In this document: positions 23,576 through 31,734 of the stretch, piece after piece | How positions within the stretch are numbered: the first letter of the stretch is position 1 | How the letters are laid out: each line of letters starts with the position of its first letter | NCBI GenBank assembly: GCA_019313695.1 | Contig: JAFDAS010000022.1 | Span: forward strand, 1-44,092 | DNA length: 44,092 nucleotides | Origin: Deltaproteobacteria bacterium | GTDB lineage: Bacteria; Desulfobacterota; Syntrophia; Syntrophales; UBA2210 | Direction of reading: 5' to 3' | Position numbers and translations under genes: made by a program | The notes under the pieces: model-generated | Database searches by the model: none | The model's input: the letters and a program-made list of their open reading frames with translations, nothing else | What the model was told of the DNA's origin: nothing

Positions 23576-25104
23576 ATGGGAGTTACAGTAGATAAAATCA
23601 GGGAATTCGAAGAAAAAAGGGATGACTTGTTGACCATGGGCGGTGAAAAAAACGTTCAAAAGCAGCATGACAGAGGGAAACTGACAGCTCGCGAGAGAAT
23701 TGATCTGCTTTTCGACAAAAACACCTTCCAGGAAACACAGCTGTTTGTGAAACATCGTTCCACTCTGTTCGGGATGGATAAAAAAGATATCAAGGCCGAT
23801 GGTGTTATTACCGGTTTTTTGTGGCCTCCCAGGATTTTACCAGTTCCGGTGGCAGCCTTGGCGAAATGCACGCAAAAAAGATATGGAAAGTTATGGATAT
23901 GGCAATGGATGCCAAAAAGCCCTTTATCGCCTTAAATGATTCGGGCGGGGCGCGTATTCAGGAGGGAGTTCCATCTTTGGAAGGTTACGGCGGAATTTTT
24001 TATCGTAACACCGTTGGGTCAGGATATATCCCTCAGATTACCGTAATTATGGGACCTACCGCAGGGGGGGCTGTATATTCGCCAGCCCTTACGGATTTTG
24101 TTTTCATGGTCAAAAAAACCAGCCATATGTATATAACCGGGCCGGATGTAATTAAAGCGGTTATCGGCGAGGAGGTCACGCATGAAGAATTAGGTGGAGC
24201 CGTGGCCCATGCGGAAAAAAGCGGTGTTTGTCACGTTGCTGCTGAGAACGATGAAGACTGTATCACTAAGGTGAGGGATTTGTTGTCCTATCTCCCGGAT
24301 AGTTGCCATAGTCCTCTCCCTGTTAAGGAATGTGCCGACATCCCCGACAGAGAATGCCCGGAACTTGATGATATTGTTCCGGACAGGGCGACACGTGGTT
24401 ACGATATGAGAAAAGTTATCATGGCAGTCGCGGATAATAGCGAGATGTTTGAATCCCATGAACTCTGGGCAAAAAGTATCACAGTGGCCTTTATCAGGGT
24501 TATGGGACAGCCGGTCGGCGTTATTGCAAATAATCCAAAATTCACCGCGGGTGTTTTGGATTACAAGGCTTCCGACAAGGCATCGCGGTTTATCAGATTC
24601 TGCGACGCTTTTAATATACCGATTCTGACTTTTGCCGACGTCCCAGGATATATGCCGGGAACGGAACAGGAATGGGCGGGTATTATTACACACGGGGCCA
24701 AGCTTCTTCACGCGTACTCTGAAGCCACTGTACCCAAAATTACCGTGGTTGTCCGCAAGGATTATGGTGGAGCCTACATCGGCATGTGTTCCAAGTCTCT
24801 TGGAGCCGATTACATTATGGCCTGGCCGACCGCGGAAATAGCCGTAATGGGCGCTGAGGGTGCGTGCAACATAATCTACCGGCGTGAAATTGCTGGCGCC
24901 GAGGATCCAGCGGCCAAACGCGCCGAACTGGTTGGAGCCTATGAAAAACAGTTCAACAATCCGTATTTTGCGGCAAATTTAGGGATTATTGACGAGGTTA
25001 TTGCGCCCAGGGAAACAAGGAAAAGGGTTGTGGCTCTCCTTGAAGCATTCAAAGATAAAGTGGAAATAAGGCCTCCTAAAAAGCATAATAATATTCCGCT
25101 TTAA
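23576..25104 (+). pseudogene. Frameshifted acyl-CoA carboxylase beta / MmdA-like carboxyltransferase
   Basis: Together the two frames encode a carboxyltransferase of the PccB/MmdA family. The first (23576-23823) gives the normal N terminus through KADGVITGF. The second, from about 23821, starts at VASQDFTSSGGSLGEMHAKK and runs to a normal C terminus (RPPKKHNNIPL), with the acyl-CoA and biotin site motifs SGGARIQEG, GPTAGGAVYSPALTDF and ADVPGYMPG intact. The break is at a run of six T (23815-23820). Homologues have about eight or nine more residues between TGF and VASQDF, so bases were lost as well as the frame. GTG 23821 has no ribosome binding site. Unless slippage at the T run rescues it, no full-length protein is made. 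Confidence 0.8.
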
Positions 25105-25201
25105 TCCAGCGGCAGCCCCGTCCGTAAGGGCGTGGAGGCTCGTAAGAATTTCTTCCCTGAACTGAATGAGGAAAACCGTAAGGGGAGAACGGAGGAAATG
25201 A

Positions 25202-25732
25202 TTGTTGGATAAAAAAACCCTGGTTCATTCAAGAGATGTATCGATAAACATTTTCAGCATGGATGACGGCACTCTTCTTGCGGAAGGATCGCTCAGAGAC
25301 AACAGAAAGTTTCCATCCTATTCCTATGCGGCCAAGAGGTTTATCGATCCCGGGGATATTCATCATATCGTTGTAAGATTGTATGTTTCTGTTCCGGAAA
25401 ATGTAATTACCAGGGCCGAGGCAGATATGATAGCGGTTCCGGGGGGCGGAATATGCCTTGAGATAAAGGACAGCATCAAGAATCTGGCCGGTGTTTGTGT
25501 CAAGCGGGGTTTTACAAAAAAGGTGCTGGATATCATGGGGGATGTCAGAGGGTGTCTACATATAAGGAGCCTCGTTATTGCCATGGGATCAGCCATTGTG
25601 CAGGCTCAGTATCACAGGGTGGAGAAAGACAGCCCTGGCACGGATATACCGGAGATGGATACATCCATTTTTAAAAACAGTTGCTGGCTGTGGAGAGAAG
25701 GCGGCCCATATATCGGGAAGGCGAAAAGTTAA
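25202..25732 (+). CDS. DUF2889-like protein
   Basis: The 176-residue protein resembles DUF2889 in layout: an early R-D-hydrophobic strand, DDGTLLAEGSLRDNRKF, a GDIHHIVVRLYVS strand, a central Cys-Leu segment, GFTKKVLDIMGDVRGCLHI and an end with QAQYHR. The biochemical function of that family is not established; members often lie among acyl-CoA or aromatic-acid catabolic genes. Start TTG 25202 (or TTG 25205) is preceded by GGAGG at 25191-25195. It lies 97 bases after the carboxyltransferase frame and is followed by a strong terminator. Assignment to the family is from memory of the pattern. Confidence 0.6.
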   Translation: MLDKKTLVHSRDVSINIFSMDDGTLLAEGSLRDNRKFPSYSYAAKRFIDPGDIHHIVVRLYVSVPENVITRAEADMIAVPGGGICLEIKDSIKNLAGVCVKRGFTKKVLDIMGDVRGCLHIRSLVIAMGSAIVQAQYHRVEKDSPGTDIPEMDTSIFKNSCWLWREGGPYIGKAKS

Positions 25733-25755
25733 GGGGGCGGTTACTTGATAGAAAA

Positions 25756-25786
25756 GGGGGCTTATTTGCCCCCTTTTCTATTGCCG
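25756..25786. terminator. Bidirectional terminator
   Basis: AGAAAAGGGGGC and GCCCCCTTTTCT form a long stem with a short loop. T-rich sequence follows on both strands, so it can end both the DUF2889 gene and the convergent biotin-carrier gene. Confidence 0.8.
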
Positions 25787-25825
25787 CAGAGGAGAACCCC
25801 CTCCACTATGTTTTCCAACCCCTTT

Positions 25826-26038
25826 TTACTCTATGACAACCAGAAGCTGGTCGGCTTCCACTACGTCCTTTTCCTTTACCTTTATCTCTTTTACGGTTCC
25901 ATCTGCTGGGGCGCAGATCGGGTTTTCCATTTTCATTGCCTCAAGGATTAACAACTCATCGTCTTCCTTTACCTCGTCACCGACGTTAACCAGAACTTCA
26001 ATAATGTTCCCCGGCATCGGAGCCAATACTTCTTCCAT
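25826..26038 (-). CDS. Biotin carrier protein of a decarboxylase/carboxylase
   Basis: This 70-residue protein is just a biotinyl domain. The modified lysine is Lys36 in ILEAMKMENP, and two flanking half-motifs (VLAPMPGNI at the N terminus, APADGTVKEI after) give the barrel fold. ATG 26038 is fixed by AGGAGGT 16-10 bases upstream, ruling out the longer frame. It lies downstream of the decarboxylase alpha gene on the same strand. In Na+-pumping decarboxylases this domain (GcdC/MmdC) carries CO2 from the alpha to the membrane beta subunit. It lacks the long Pro/Ala-rich linker of classic GcdC. Confidence 0.88.
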   Translation of the reverse strand: MEEVLAPMPGNIIEVLVNVGDEVKEDDELLILEAMKMENPICAPADGTVKEIKVKEKDVVEADQLLVVIE

Positions 26039-26175
26039 TTTCAAATTACCTCCTGAATGATTTAAAATTGCCTGCACGCGTCGTTGCGTACAGGATACTG
26101 TACTGTTTGCTATCACATTTGATGCAGTCATGTCACTATAAAAAACCTGTCGGCGACCGTTTTTTGCCCCTACCG

Positions 26176-27945
26176 TTATTCTTCTTTTTTCGGGCGGTCG
26201 AGACCGGTTACGATCTGTGACTGAATGAGTCTCGGGAGCATCATGTGATGACGCGGACAGATCGATTTTGGATTCTGATAGACTGAATTGGTAAATGCCA
26301 CCATGTAGTCCCGCAGCTTTTCGAAGTGCACAACCTCATCCACCAGACCCGCCTTCGCGCAGTACATCGGGCGCGACTTATCATAGTAATGCTGCACCAT
26401 GTCATTCATCTTTTCAAGAACAGGATCGAGTGATCTGCCGGCATCTTTCTCTTTGACAAGCCTTCGGGAGTAGCTGGCTGCCGCCGCGGTTTCCCCGTGC
26501 ATGACGTAGATCTCTGTAGCGGGGGTGCCAAGTGAAAAAGCATTGGTATTATTGCCCTGGGGGCCTCCCATTACATAATGCGCCGCGGCCGTTCCCTTGC
26601 GGAGGATAACAACCATCTGTGGTACCTTACTCTGCTCGATGGAATAAATGAGGGACTGCCCCAGTCCGAGCAGTTCCGCTTTTTCCGCGATGTCGCCGAC
26701 ATCGATACCGGATGTATCCTGGAACCAGATAATCGGAATACGGTCACGACCGCACTGGGTCACGAATTCATTTATCTTGATCAACCCCTGGCGGTAGAGC
26801 CTGCCGCCGACACCGTTATACTCATTAGTGTATTCCGGATAGTTCGGCAATATCCCCTGGCGGTTTCCGATCGCGCCCATCAGAAAACCGTCGATCATGA
26901 CGAGTCCTGTATAGACCTCCGGACCATACCCGGGCCTGAATTCGAGGTGCTCAGAATTATCGACCAGCCGGGCAAGGACGTTATCAAAATCATACCCCGC
27001 CTTCTGATTATAGGGAACAATGGATGCAATTTCAGAGGGAGAAAACTTCGGCTCGGCCGGTTCGCTCAGTCTGAAGAATCTGGGGTCATAGGCGGGCATC
27101 CCTTCCATGTACTCTTTCAGGGCATCCAGTACCTGATTTTCTTCTTCAAATACATATCTGAAGTAACCGGTTTCGTCGTAATGGACCTTGACGCTCCCGG
27201 GTGGCACCTGTTTGAAGTGCCTTGTCGCGTCGATCAACTGCTCCGCCCCTTCCTCGTCAAAAAATCCTTTGGGACTCATACCGCCGACGATTCCGCCGCC
27301 GCCTACCGCAATGTTGCAGTCCTTGTGGGCCAGAAGTATCGTGGGGCTGATCCCCTGGTAGCCGCCACCGGCGGGGTTGGTTCCGTAAATGCCCGCCAGT
27401 ATTGGAACACCTGACACTTCCAGTTCCGCGTGGCGGAAAAAACAGGTTCCCTGTCCGCGACGATTGGCGTAGACCTTTTCCTGCTCGGGCAGTTTGACTC
27501 CGGAACAGTTGACCAGCCATACAAGCGGCAGGTTTAATGTTTTGGCGATGTCGGTCACGCGGAGGTTGTTGTCGGCCTGTCCCGCTATCCATGCGCCGGC
27601 TATCCACTTGTTGTTGAAGCCGATAAGCGCGCACCACTTGCCGCTGATCCTCGCAATGCCGTCCACAACACCGGTACTCCCCGATTCTTCATGTTCCGGA
27701 TCATATATGGTGTGAAGCGGAAAGAACATTCCCGGATCCACGAGATATTCGATCCGTTCCCAGACAGTCTGTTGCCCGCGCTTATGAACTAAATCAACGG
27801 GAAGACCGAAGTCCCGGATTCGCTGATCCTCCGCCTCGATCTCATTCATCACCTCATTCATCCGGGCGACGCTTTCCTGAGCCCTCTTTACCTGTGAATC
27901 CCTCAGAGGTTTGCCGAACTCTTTCATATTTAAATAGGGTATCAT
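26176..27945 (-). CDS. gcdA: Glutaconyl-CoA decarboxylase alpha subunit (carboxyltransferase)
   Basis: The 589-residue carboxyltransferase has the length and layout of GcdA (about 587 residues) rather than of PccB/MmdA (about 510). Tandem crotonase-like domains carry VNCSGVKLPEQEKVYANRRG, GTNPAGGGYQGISPTILLAHKDCNIAVGGGGIVGG split across residues 180-225, and in the second half WFQDTSGIDVGD and YVMGGPQGNNTNAFSLGTPATEI. It transfers CO2 from glutaconyl-CoA (or a close analogue) to biotin, giving crotonyl-CoA. The biotin carrier gene is downstream; the IclR regulator gene lies 87 bases upstream on the same strand. The beta and small membrane subunits are encoded divergently at 29207-30493. Confidence 0.85.
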   Translation of the reverse strand: MIPYLNMKEFGKPLRDSQVKRAQESVARMNEVMNEIEAEDQRIRDFGLPVDLVHKRGQQTVWERIEYLVDPGMFFPLHTIYDPEHEESGSTGVVDGIARISGKWCALIGFNNKWIAGAWIAGQADNNLRVTDIAKTLNLPLVWLVNCSGVKLPEQEKVYANRRGQGTCFFRHAELEVSGVPILAGIYGTNPAGGGYQGISPTILLAHKDCNIAVGGGGIVGGMSPKGFFDEEGAEQLIDATRHFKQVPPGSVKVHYDETGYFRYVFEEENQVLDALKEYMEGMPAYDPRFFRLSEPAEPKFSPSEIASIVPYNQKAGYDFDNVLARLVDNSEHLEFRPGYGPEVYTGLVMIDGFLMGAIGNRQGILPNYPEYTNEYNGVGGRLYRQGLIKINEFVTQCGRDRIPIIWFQDTSGIDVGDIAEKAELLGLGQSLIYSIEQSKVPQMVVILRKGTAAAHYVMGGPQGNNTNAFSLGTPATEIYVMHGETAAAASYSRRLVKEKDAGRSLDPVLEKMNDMVQHYYDKSRPMYCAKAGLVDEVVHFEKLRDYMVAFTNSVYQNPKSICPRHHMMLPRLIQSQIVTGLDRPKKEE

Positions 27946-28032
27946 TTTTGTATCCTCCCTTCTTATTTCCTGAATTTCCTGGATTGTTTTAATGGTAAAG
28001 CACTTATGATTATCAGAAGAATAACGTACCCT

Positions 28033-28848
28033 CTAAGATGAATTTCCACTGTAACATCCCGTAGCCTCTGAAAAATCCCTGCCCGCGAGAAGCAGCTCCT
28101 CTATGCACATCTTGCGGTGGTCATAATTGTTGAAACGTACCTCAGGCATTGCCAGACTTGCCGCGGCCTGTACGGGGGGCATACCCTGATAAAAGGCAGA
28201 GAATGGAACGCTCAGAGCCCCGAGACCCTGCCAGGCTTCCCCCAGACTCGAGGAGTAACCTTGCTCCCTGATCAGGGCGAGCTCTGGGATGAGCTGCTCT
28301 ATTTCAACAGTTGTGTTATTGGTTAGCGGTTCAAGCTTTATTTTCGCCAGATATTTGTCAATAAAATCCTGCGGGGAGAAGGCCAGCAGGCATTTAGATG
28401 TGGCGCCGGCATAAAGCGGGGCCCTGTTTCCAACCGGCATGGTGGCCTTCAATTCCTGGGTGGATTCCAGACTGCTGATACAGATCCGGGAGATGCGGTC
28501 TGTGTCTATTATGCTAAGGTGTGCGGTCTCCCCGGTCCGGGACAGGAGCCGTTTCATAAACGGCATGGCTATTCGCGTAATCGGGTAATTGTCCTGCAGG
28601 GCACGGAAGAATGAAAGATAAATATTCCCAAGACTGTACAGTCGCGTGTTCGGATCCTGCCTGATGAATCCATAAGCCTTCAGAATTTGCAGGATCCTCT
28701 GGATAGTGGACGGGCTGAAACCGAGATGCGCGCTCAACTCTCTCACACCCCAGGATGGTTGCCCTTCGCGGAATACCATGAGAATCATAAGGGCCTTTTC
28801 AATGGAATTGATCTTGTTTGGTAAGTTGGCCTTGTCAGATTGTTCCAT
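28033..28848 (-). CDS. IclR family transcriptional regulator
   Basis: The 271-residue regulator has an N-terminal winged helix (about 10-75, with SIEKALMILMVF and LGFSPSTIQRILQILKAYGF) and a C-terminal effector-binding domain (about 90-255) with APLYAGATSKCLLAF. IclR proteins bind small carboxylates or aromatic acids and control adjacent catabolic genes. It lies between the divergent halves of the decarboxylase locus and is co-directional with gcdA. A TTCC-N7-GGAA palindrome (29082-29096) between it and the membrane-subunit genes is a plausible operator. Confidence 0.88.
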   Translation of the reverse strand: MEQSDKANLPNKINSIEKALMILMVFREGQPSWGVRELSAHLGFSPSTIQRILQILKAYGFIRQDPNTRLYSLGNIYLSFFRALQDNYPITRIAMPFMKRLLSRTGETAHLSIIDTDRISRICISSLESTQELKATMPVGNRAPLYAGATSKCLLAFSPQDFIDKYLAKIKLEPLTNNTTVEIEQLIPELALIREQGYSSSLGEAWQGLGALSVPFSAFYQGMPPVQAAASLAMPEVRFNNYDHRKMCIEELLLAGRDFSEATGCYSGNSS

Positions 28849-29206
28849 AATACAAAATACCGTTTTATCTTATGCGTTGTTTCTGCATGCCATATTAAAA
28901 CACCTTTTGTCAAGAGGAAAAAATTATTGGTTTATATGGAGATTCTATAGTTTGAAAAAAATAAGAAATTCCAGTGGGATATGAAACTTTCGCGGGATTG
29001 TTCCGATGGTGGAGTAAAAAGTCTTGACACGGTGCCGGTGCCGTAGTATGGAACCAGACATTACCAACATATGGCATACTGTTCCGCATAGTGGAATTTC
29101 CCGGGGGAGTGGGCATTGGGAGAACAAGTCCCGATTTTAATCGAGACTGGAAATTCTAAGGCTACTTCGCCATGGAAAAAATAACAAGAGATAATAGAGG
29201 TGAGCA
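28849..29206. other. Divergent control region
   Basis: No gene is seen. TTGACA at 29024-29029 with a weak TATGGA 17 bases on could start the gamma/beta transcript. The palindrome TTCCGCATAGTGGAA (29082-29096) would be downstream of it, fitting a repressor site. A TGGCATACT at 29072 looks like half a sigma-54 promoter, but GG and GC are 11 rather than 10 apart. Confidence 0.5.
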
Positions 29207-29350
29207 ATGATTGATTGGGGGAAAGCTTTGGAGACGTTTGTTGTTGGATTTGGTGGGGTATTCCTTACTCTGGTTATATTGCAGACGGGAGTGAGCATAT
29301 TTTCGAAGATTGTCGTGGGTGTAACAAATATGACTAAGAAGGAAGGTTAA
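29207..29350 (+). CDS. Small membrane subunit of the Na+-pumping decarboxylase (OadG/GcdD-like)
   Basis: The 47-residue protein has one hydrophobic helix (about 10-28: TFVVGFGGVFLTLVILQ) followed by a short basic tail, the layout of gamma/delta subunits that tie the alpha subunit to the membrane beta subunit. AGAGGTGAG lies before the ATG, and the beta gene follows 18 bases after the stop. It lacks the longer C-terminal tail typical of OadG, so it is at the small end of the family. Confidence 0.75.
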   Translation: MIDWGKALETFVVGFGGVFLTLVILQTGVSIFSKIVVGVTNMTKKEG

Positions 29351-29368
29351 GGAGGTTAAACAACGGAC

Positions 29369-30493
29369 ATGGATTTCAGTGTATTTCAAAAGATATTTTT
29401 AGATATGGGTTTTGTGCATTTAACATTTGGCAATATTATAATGTGGGGAATAGCCCTCACTTTTATCGTTCTGGCAATAACCAAGAATTATGAGCCGTTG
29501 CTCTTAATTCCCATCGGGTTTGGAATGTTTATCGTGAACCTTCCGCTGACAGACCTCATGGTAGAAGGGGGTCTCCTCTGGGTACCTTACCATTACGCCA
29601 TTGATCACTTCGACTTAATCCCGCCGATTATTTTTATGGGCATAGGCGCCATGACCGACTTCGGTCCCGTTATAGCCAATCCCAAGATGCTGCTTCTTGG
29701 AGCGGGAGCGCAGTTTGGTGTTTATGTTACCTTTTTTGGGGCTCTCCTATTTGGTTTCACCATGCCTGAAGCCGCCGCTATCGGAATCATAGGGGGGGCT
29801 GATGGTCCCACCACCATATTTCTGACTTCCAAGCTTGCCCCGCACCTTCTCGGCGCGACGGCGGTGGCCGCTTATTCATACATGGCGATGGTTCCGATTA
29901 TCCAGCCACCCATAATGAAGGCTTTAACCAGTAAAGAAGAACGTAAGATCAAGATGAAGCAGCTGCGTACGGTCAGTAAGATTGAAAAAATCGGATTTCC
30001 TCTGGTAGCGACGCTGATTATCTGCCTGCTTATTCCCGCTGCCGCGCCGCTGGTCGGCATGATGATGGTCGGTAATCTGTTTAAAGAATCCGGTGTGGTG
30101 GAACGTCTCTCCAATACAGCCCAGAACGAGCTGATAAATATCGTTACGATATTCCTGGGTCTCTGCATAGGCGCTACCATGCCTGCGGAGGTCTTTTTGA
30201 AACCGTCGTCCCTGTTCATATTCTGTCTCGGTCTGGTTGCCTTTTCTTTCAGCACTGCCGCGGGGCTTCTCCTGGCCAAGTTTATGAACCTGTTTTTGAA
30301 GGACAAGATAAATCCCCTGATCGGTGCGGCCGGTGTATCGGCGGTGCCTATGGCTGCCCGTGTCGCTCAGGTCGTGGCAAGGGAAGAGGACAAGCGTAAT
30401 TTCATTCTTATGCATGCCATGGGGCCGAATGTTGCCGGTACAATCGGTACCGTGTCAGCAGCCGGTCTCTTTCTTACCATGCTGGCAGGCTGA
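29369..30493 (+). CDS. gcdB: Sodium-translocating decarboxylase beta subunit
   Basis: The 374-residue integral membrane protein is of the OadB/MmdB/GcdB family. It decarboxylates carboxybiotin and couples this to export of Na+. Family motifs are [19 protein letters not shown] (about 91-110), [20 protein letters not shown] (about 138-157), and a C-terminal [13 protein letters not shown] and [11 protein letters not shown] (about 325-365). About ten hydrophobic segments are seen. GGAGGT lies 12-18 bases before the ATG. It is the membrane partner of the alpha subunit and biotin carrier encoded on the opposite strand. Confidence 0.92.
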   Translation: MDFSVFQKIFLDMGFVHLTFGNIIMWGIALTFIVLAITKNYEPLLLIPIGFGMFIVNLPLTDLMVEGGLLWVPYHYAIDHFDLIPPIIFMGIGAMTDFGPVIANPKMLLLGAGAQFGVYVTFFGALLFGFTMPEAAAIGIIGGADGPTTIFLTSKLAPHLLGATAVAAYSYMAMVPIIQPPIMKALTSKEERKIKMKQLRTVSKIEKIGFPLVATLIICLLIPAAAPLVGMMMVGNLFKESGVVERLSNTAQNELINIVTIFLGLCIGATMPAEVFLKPSSLFIFCLGLVAFSFSTAAGLLLAKFMNLFLKDKINPLIGAAGVSAVPMAARVAQVVAREEDKRNFILMHAMGPNVAGTIGTVSAAGLFLTMLAG

Positions 30494-30907
30494 AATAGAA
30501 GTATATGTCTGATCATATTTTATTGTGAATAAGATTGAATAATGGGGGGGGGGGGAGGCTACGGCCTCCCACAGCCATACAGTGCAGTGAAAACGCAGAA
30601 TGATATTTAATGCCTGAGTAGTTACGATTTTTTATTACGAATAGATTTATTAACGTAATCAGCGGGAAGTGTCCGTTCTTTTATATCCCCCCCGTTTTTT
30701 TGTATGTGCCTTTAATCTTTGCCCTTTTTTCGATTTCACACCATCCGGAGATGTTTTTCCGGTTTTTCGGTCTTGACAAATTCATCCACACAATTAATAT
30801 TACGTGCCTGCCTATCTGTTAATGGGGGCATTTATTACGTCACCGCACACTGTTTTTCATTAGCTTCAGTGCGTTATGCGGGATGAACGATTGAGAGGGC
30901 TTAAACG
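30494..30907 (+). other. Intergenic region with poly-G hairpin and cmk promoter
   Basis: A run of 12 G (30544-30555) leads into the hairpin GGGAGGC/GCCTCCC with a TACG loop (about 30553-30570). There is no T run. TTGACA (30773-30778), 16 bases, then TAATAT (30795-30800) is a good promoter for cmk with a leader of about 100 bases. No other gene is seen. Confidence 0.6.
30773..30800 (+). promoter_or_regulatory. Sigma-70-type promoter of cmk
   Basis: TTGACA and TAATAT are separated by 16 bases; the -35 is a perfect consensus. Confidence 0.65.
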
Positions 30908-31606
30908 ATGGAGAAAAGACTGACAATCACGGTGGATGGTCCCGCGGGTTCCGGGAAGAGCACCGTAAGCAGAATACTTGCCGAAAGAATATCCTATATG
31001 TATCTGGACACGGGGCTCCTTTACAGGGCTATTGCCTACAAGGCGATGCAGCGTGGAATATCCATAGCGGATGATGAGGCGCTTCGTGAATTGTGCGACG
31101 GCATTAATATTCCCCTTGAGGCGGATGGAGATATGAGGGTTCTGGTAGATGGAGAGGATGTATCAGGTCCCGATTTTATCGGGACCAGAACTGAAGAGAT
31201 AGGCATGCTTGCCTCTTCGATATCTGCGGTCTCCGCGGTGAGGGACGCTCTTCTTCCGCTTCAGAGAAGCGCAGGAGAACATGGGGGCATAGTGACAGAG
31301 GGTAGAGATATGGGAACGGTGGTGTTTCCCAATGCGGATGTGAAGTTCTTTCTGGATGCCGATGTCGATGAACGCGCAAGGCGCAGGTACGAGCAGCTGG
31401 TGGAGAATGGAGGAAACGCCAATCTCGATGAAGTCAAACGGGGATTAGAGACGAGAGATTATCGGGATACAAGGAGAGCGGTAGCTCCGTTGAAACCGGC
31501 AGACGATTCCGTTATCATTGATACCACAGGAATAGATATAGAGGAAGTGGTCAGGATGATGATGGTTATAGTGAAAGAGCGCGCAAAGGGGGTTGGGGCC
31601 GGATAG
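30908..31606 (+). CDS. cmk: Cytidylate kinase
   Basis: The 232-residue nucleoside monophosphate kinase phosphorylates CMP/dCMP using ATP. Visible features are the P-loop VDGPAGSGKST (residues 9-19), YLDTGLLYRAIA (CMP-binding), TEGRDMGTVVFPNADVKFFLDA (about 135-155) and the lid with ERARRRYEQL. The C terminus is a little longer than usual. It lies 128 bases before the Mrp antiporter genes on the same strand and is probably a separate housekeeping unit. Confidence 0.95.
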   Translation: MEKRLTITVDGPAGSGKSTVSRILAERISYMYLDTGLLYRAIAYKAMQRGISIADDEALRELCDGINIPLEADGDMRVLVDGEDVSGPDFIGTRTEEIGMLASSISAVSAVRDALLPLQRSAGEHGGIVTEGRDMGTVVFPNADVKFFLDADVDERARRRYEQLVENGGNANLDEVKRGLETRDYRDTRRAVAPLKPADDSVIIDTTGIDIEEVVRMMMVIVKERAKGVGAG

Positions 31607-31734
31607 GTGCCGGCCGATAAATCGCAGCCAACGCCAAAAAATACTTGAAAAACCCGCCGAATAATTGCTAAGTAGCGCATCGAAATTTTAAAATAAGCGG
31701 GTGTTGTAAGCAAAAGAGAGGATAACGCTATTTC

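Noticed and set aside
26578-27414. Open frame of 278 codons on the plus strand
   Set aside because: Antisense shadow of the decarboxylase alpha gene, which has clear family motifs.
29070-29090. Sigma-54 promoter before the small decarboxylase subunit gene
   Set aside because: TGGCATACT is present but GG and GC are 11 bases apart, which this sigma factor does not tolerate well.
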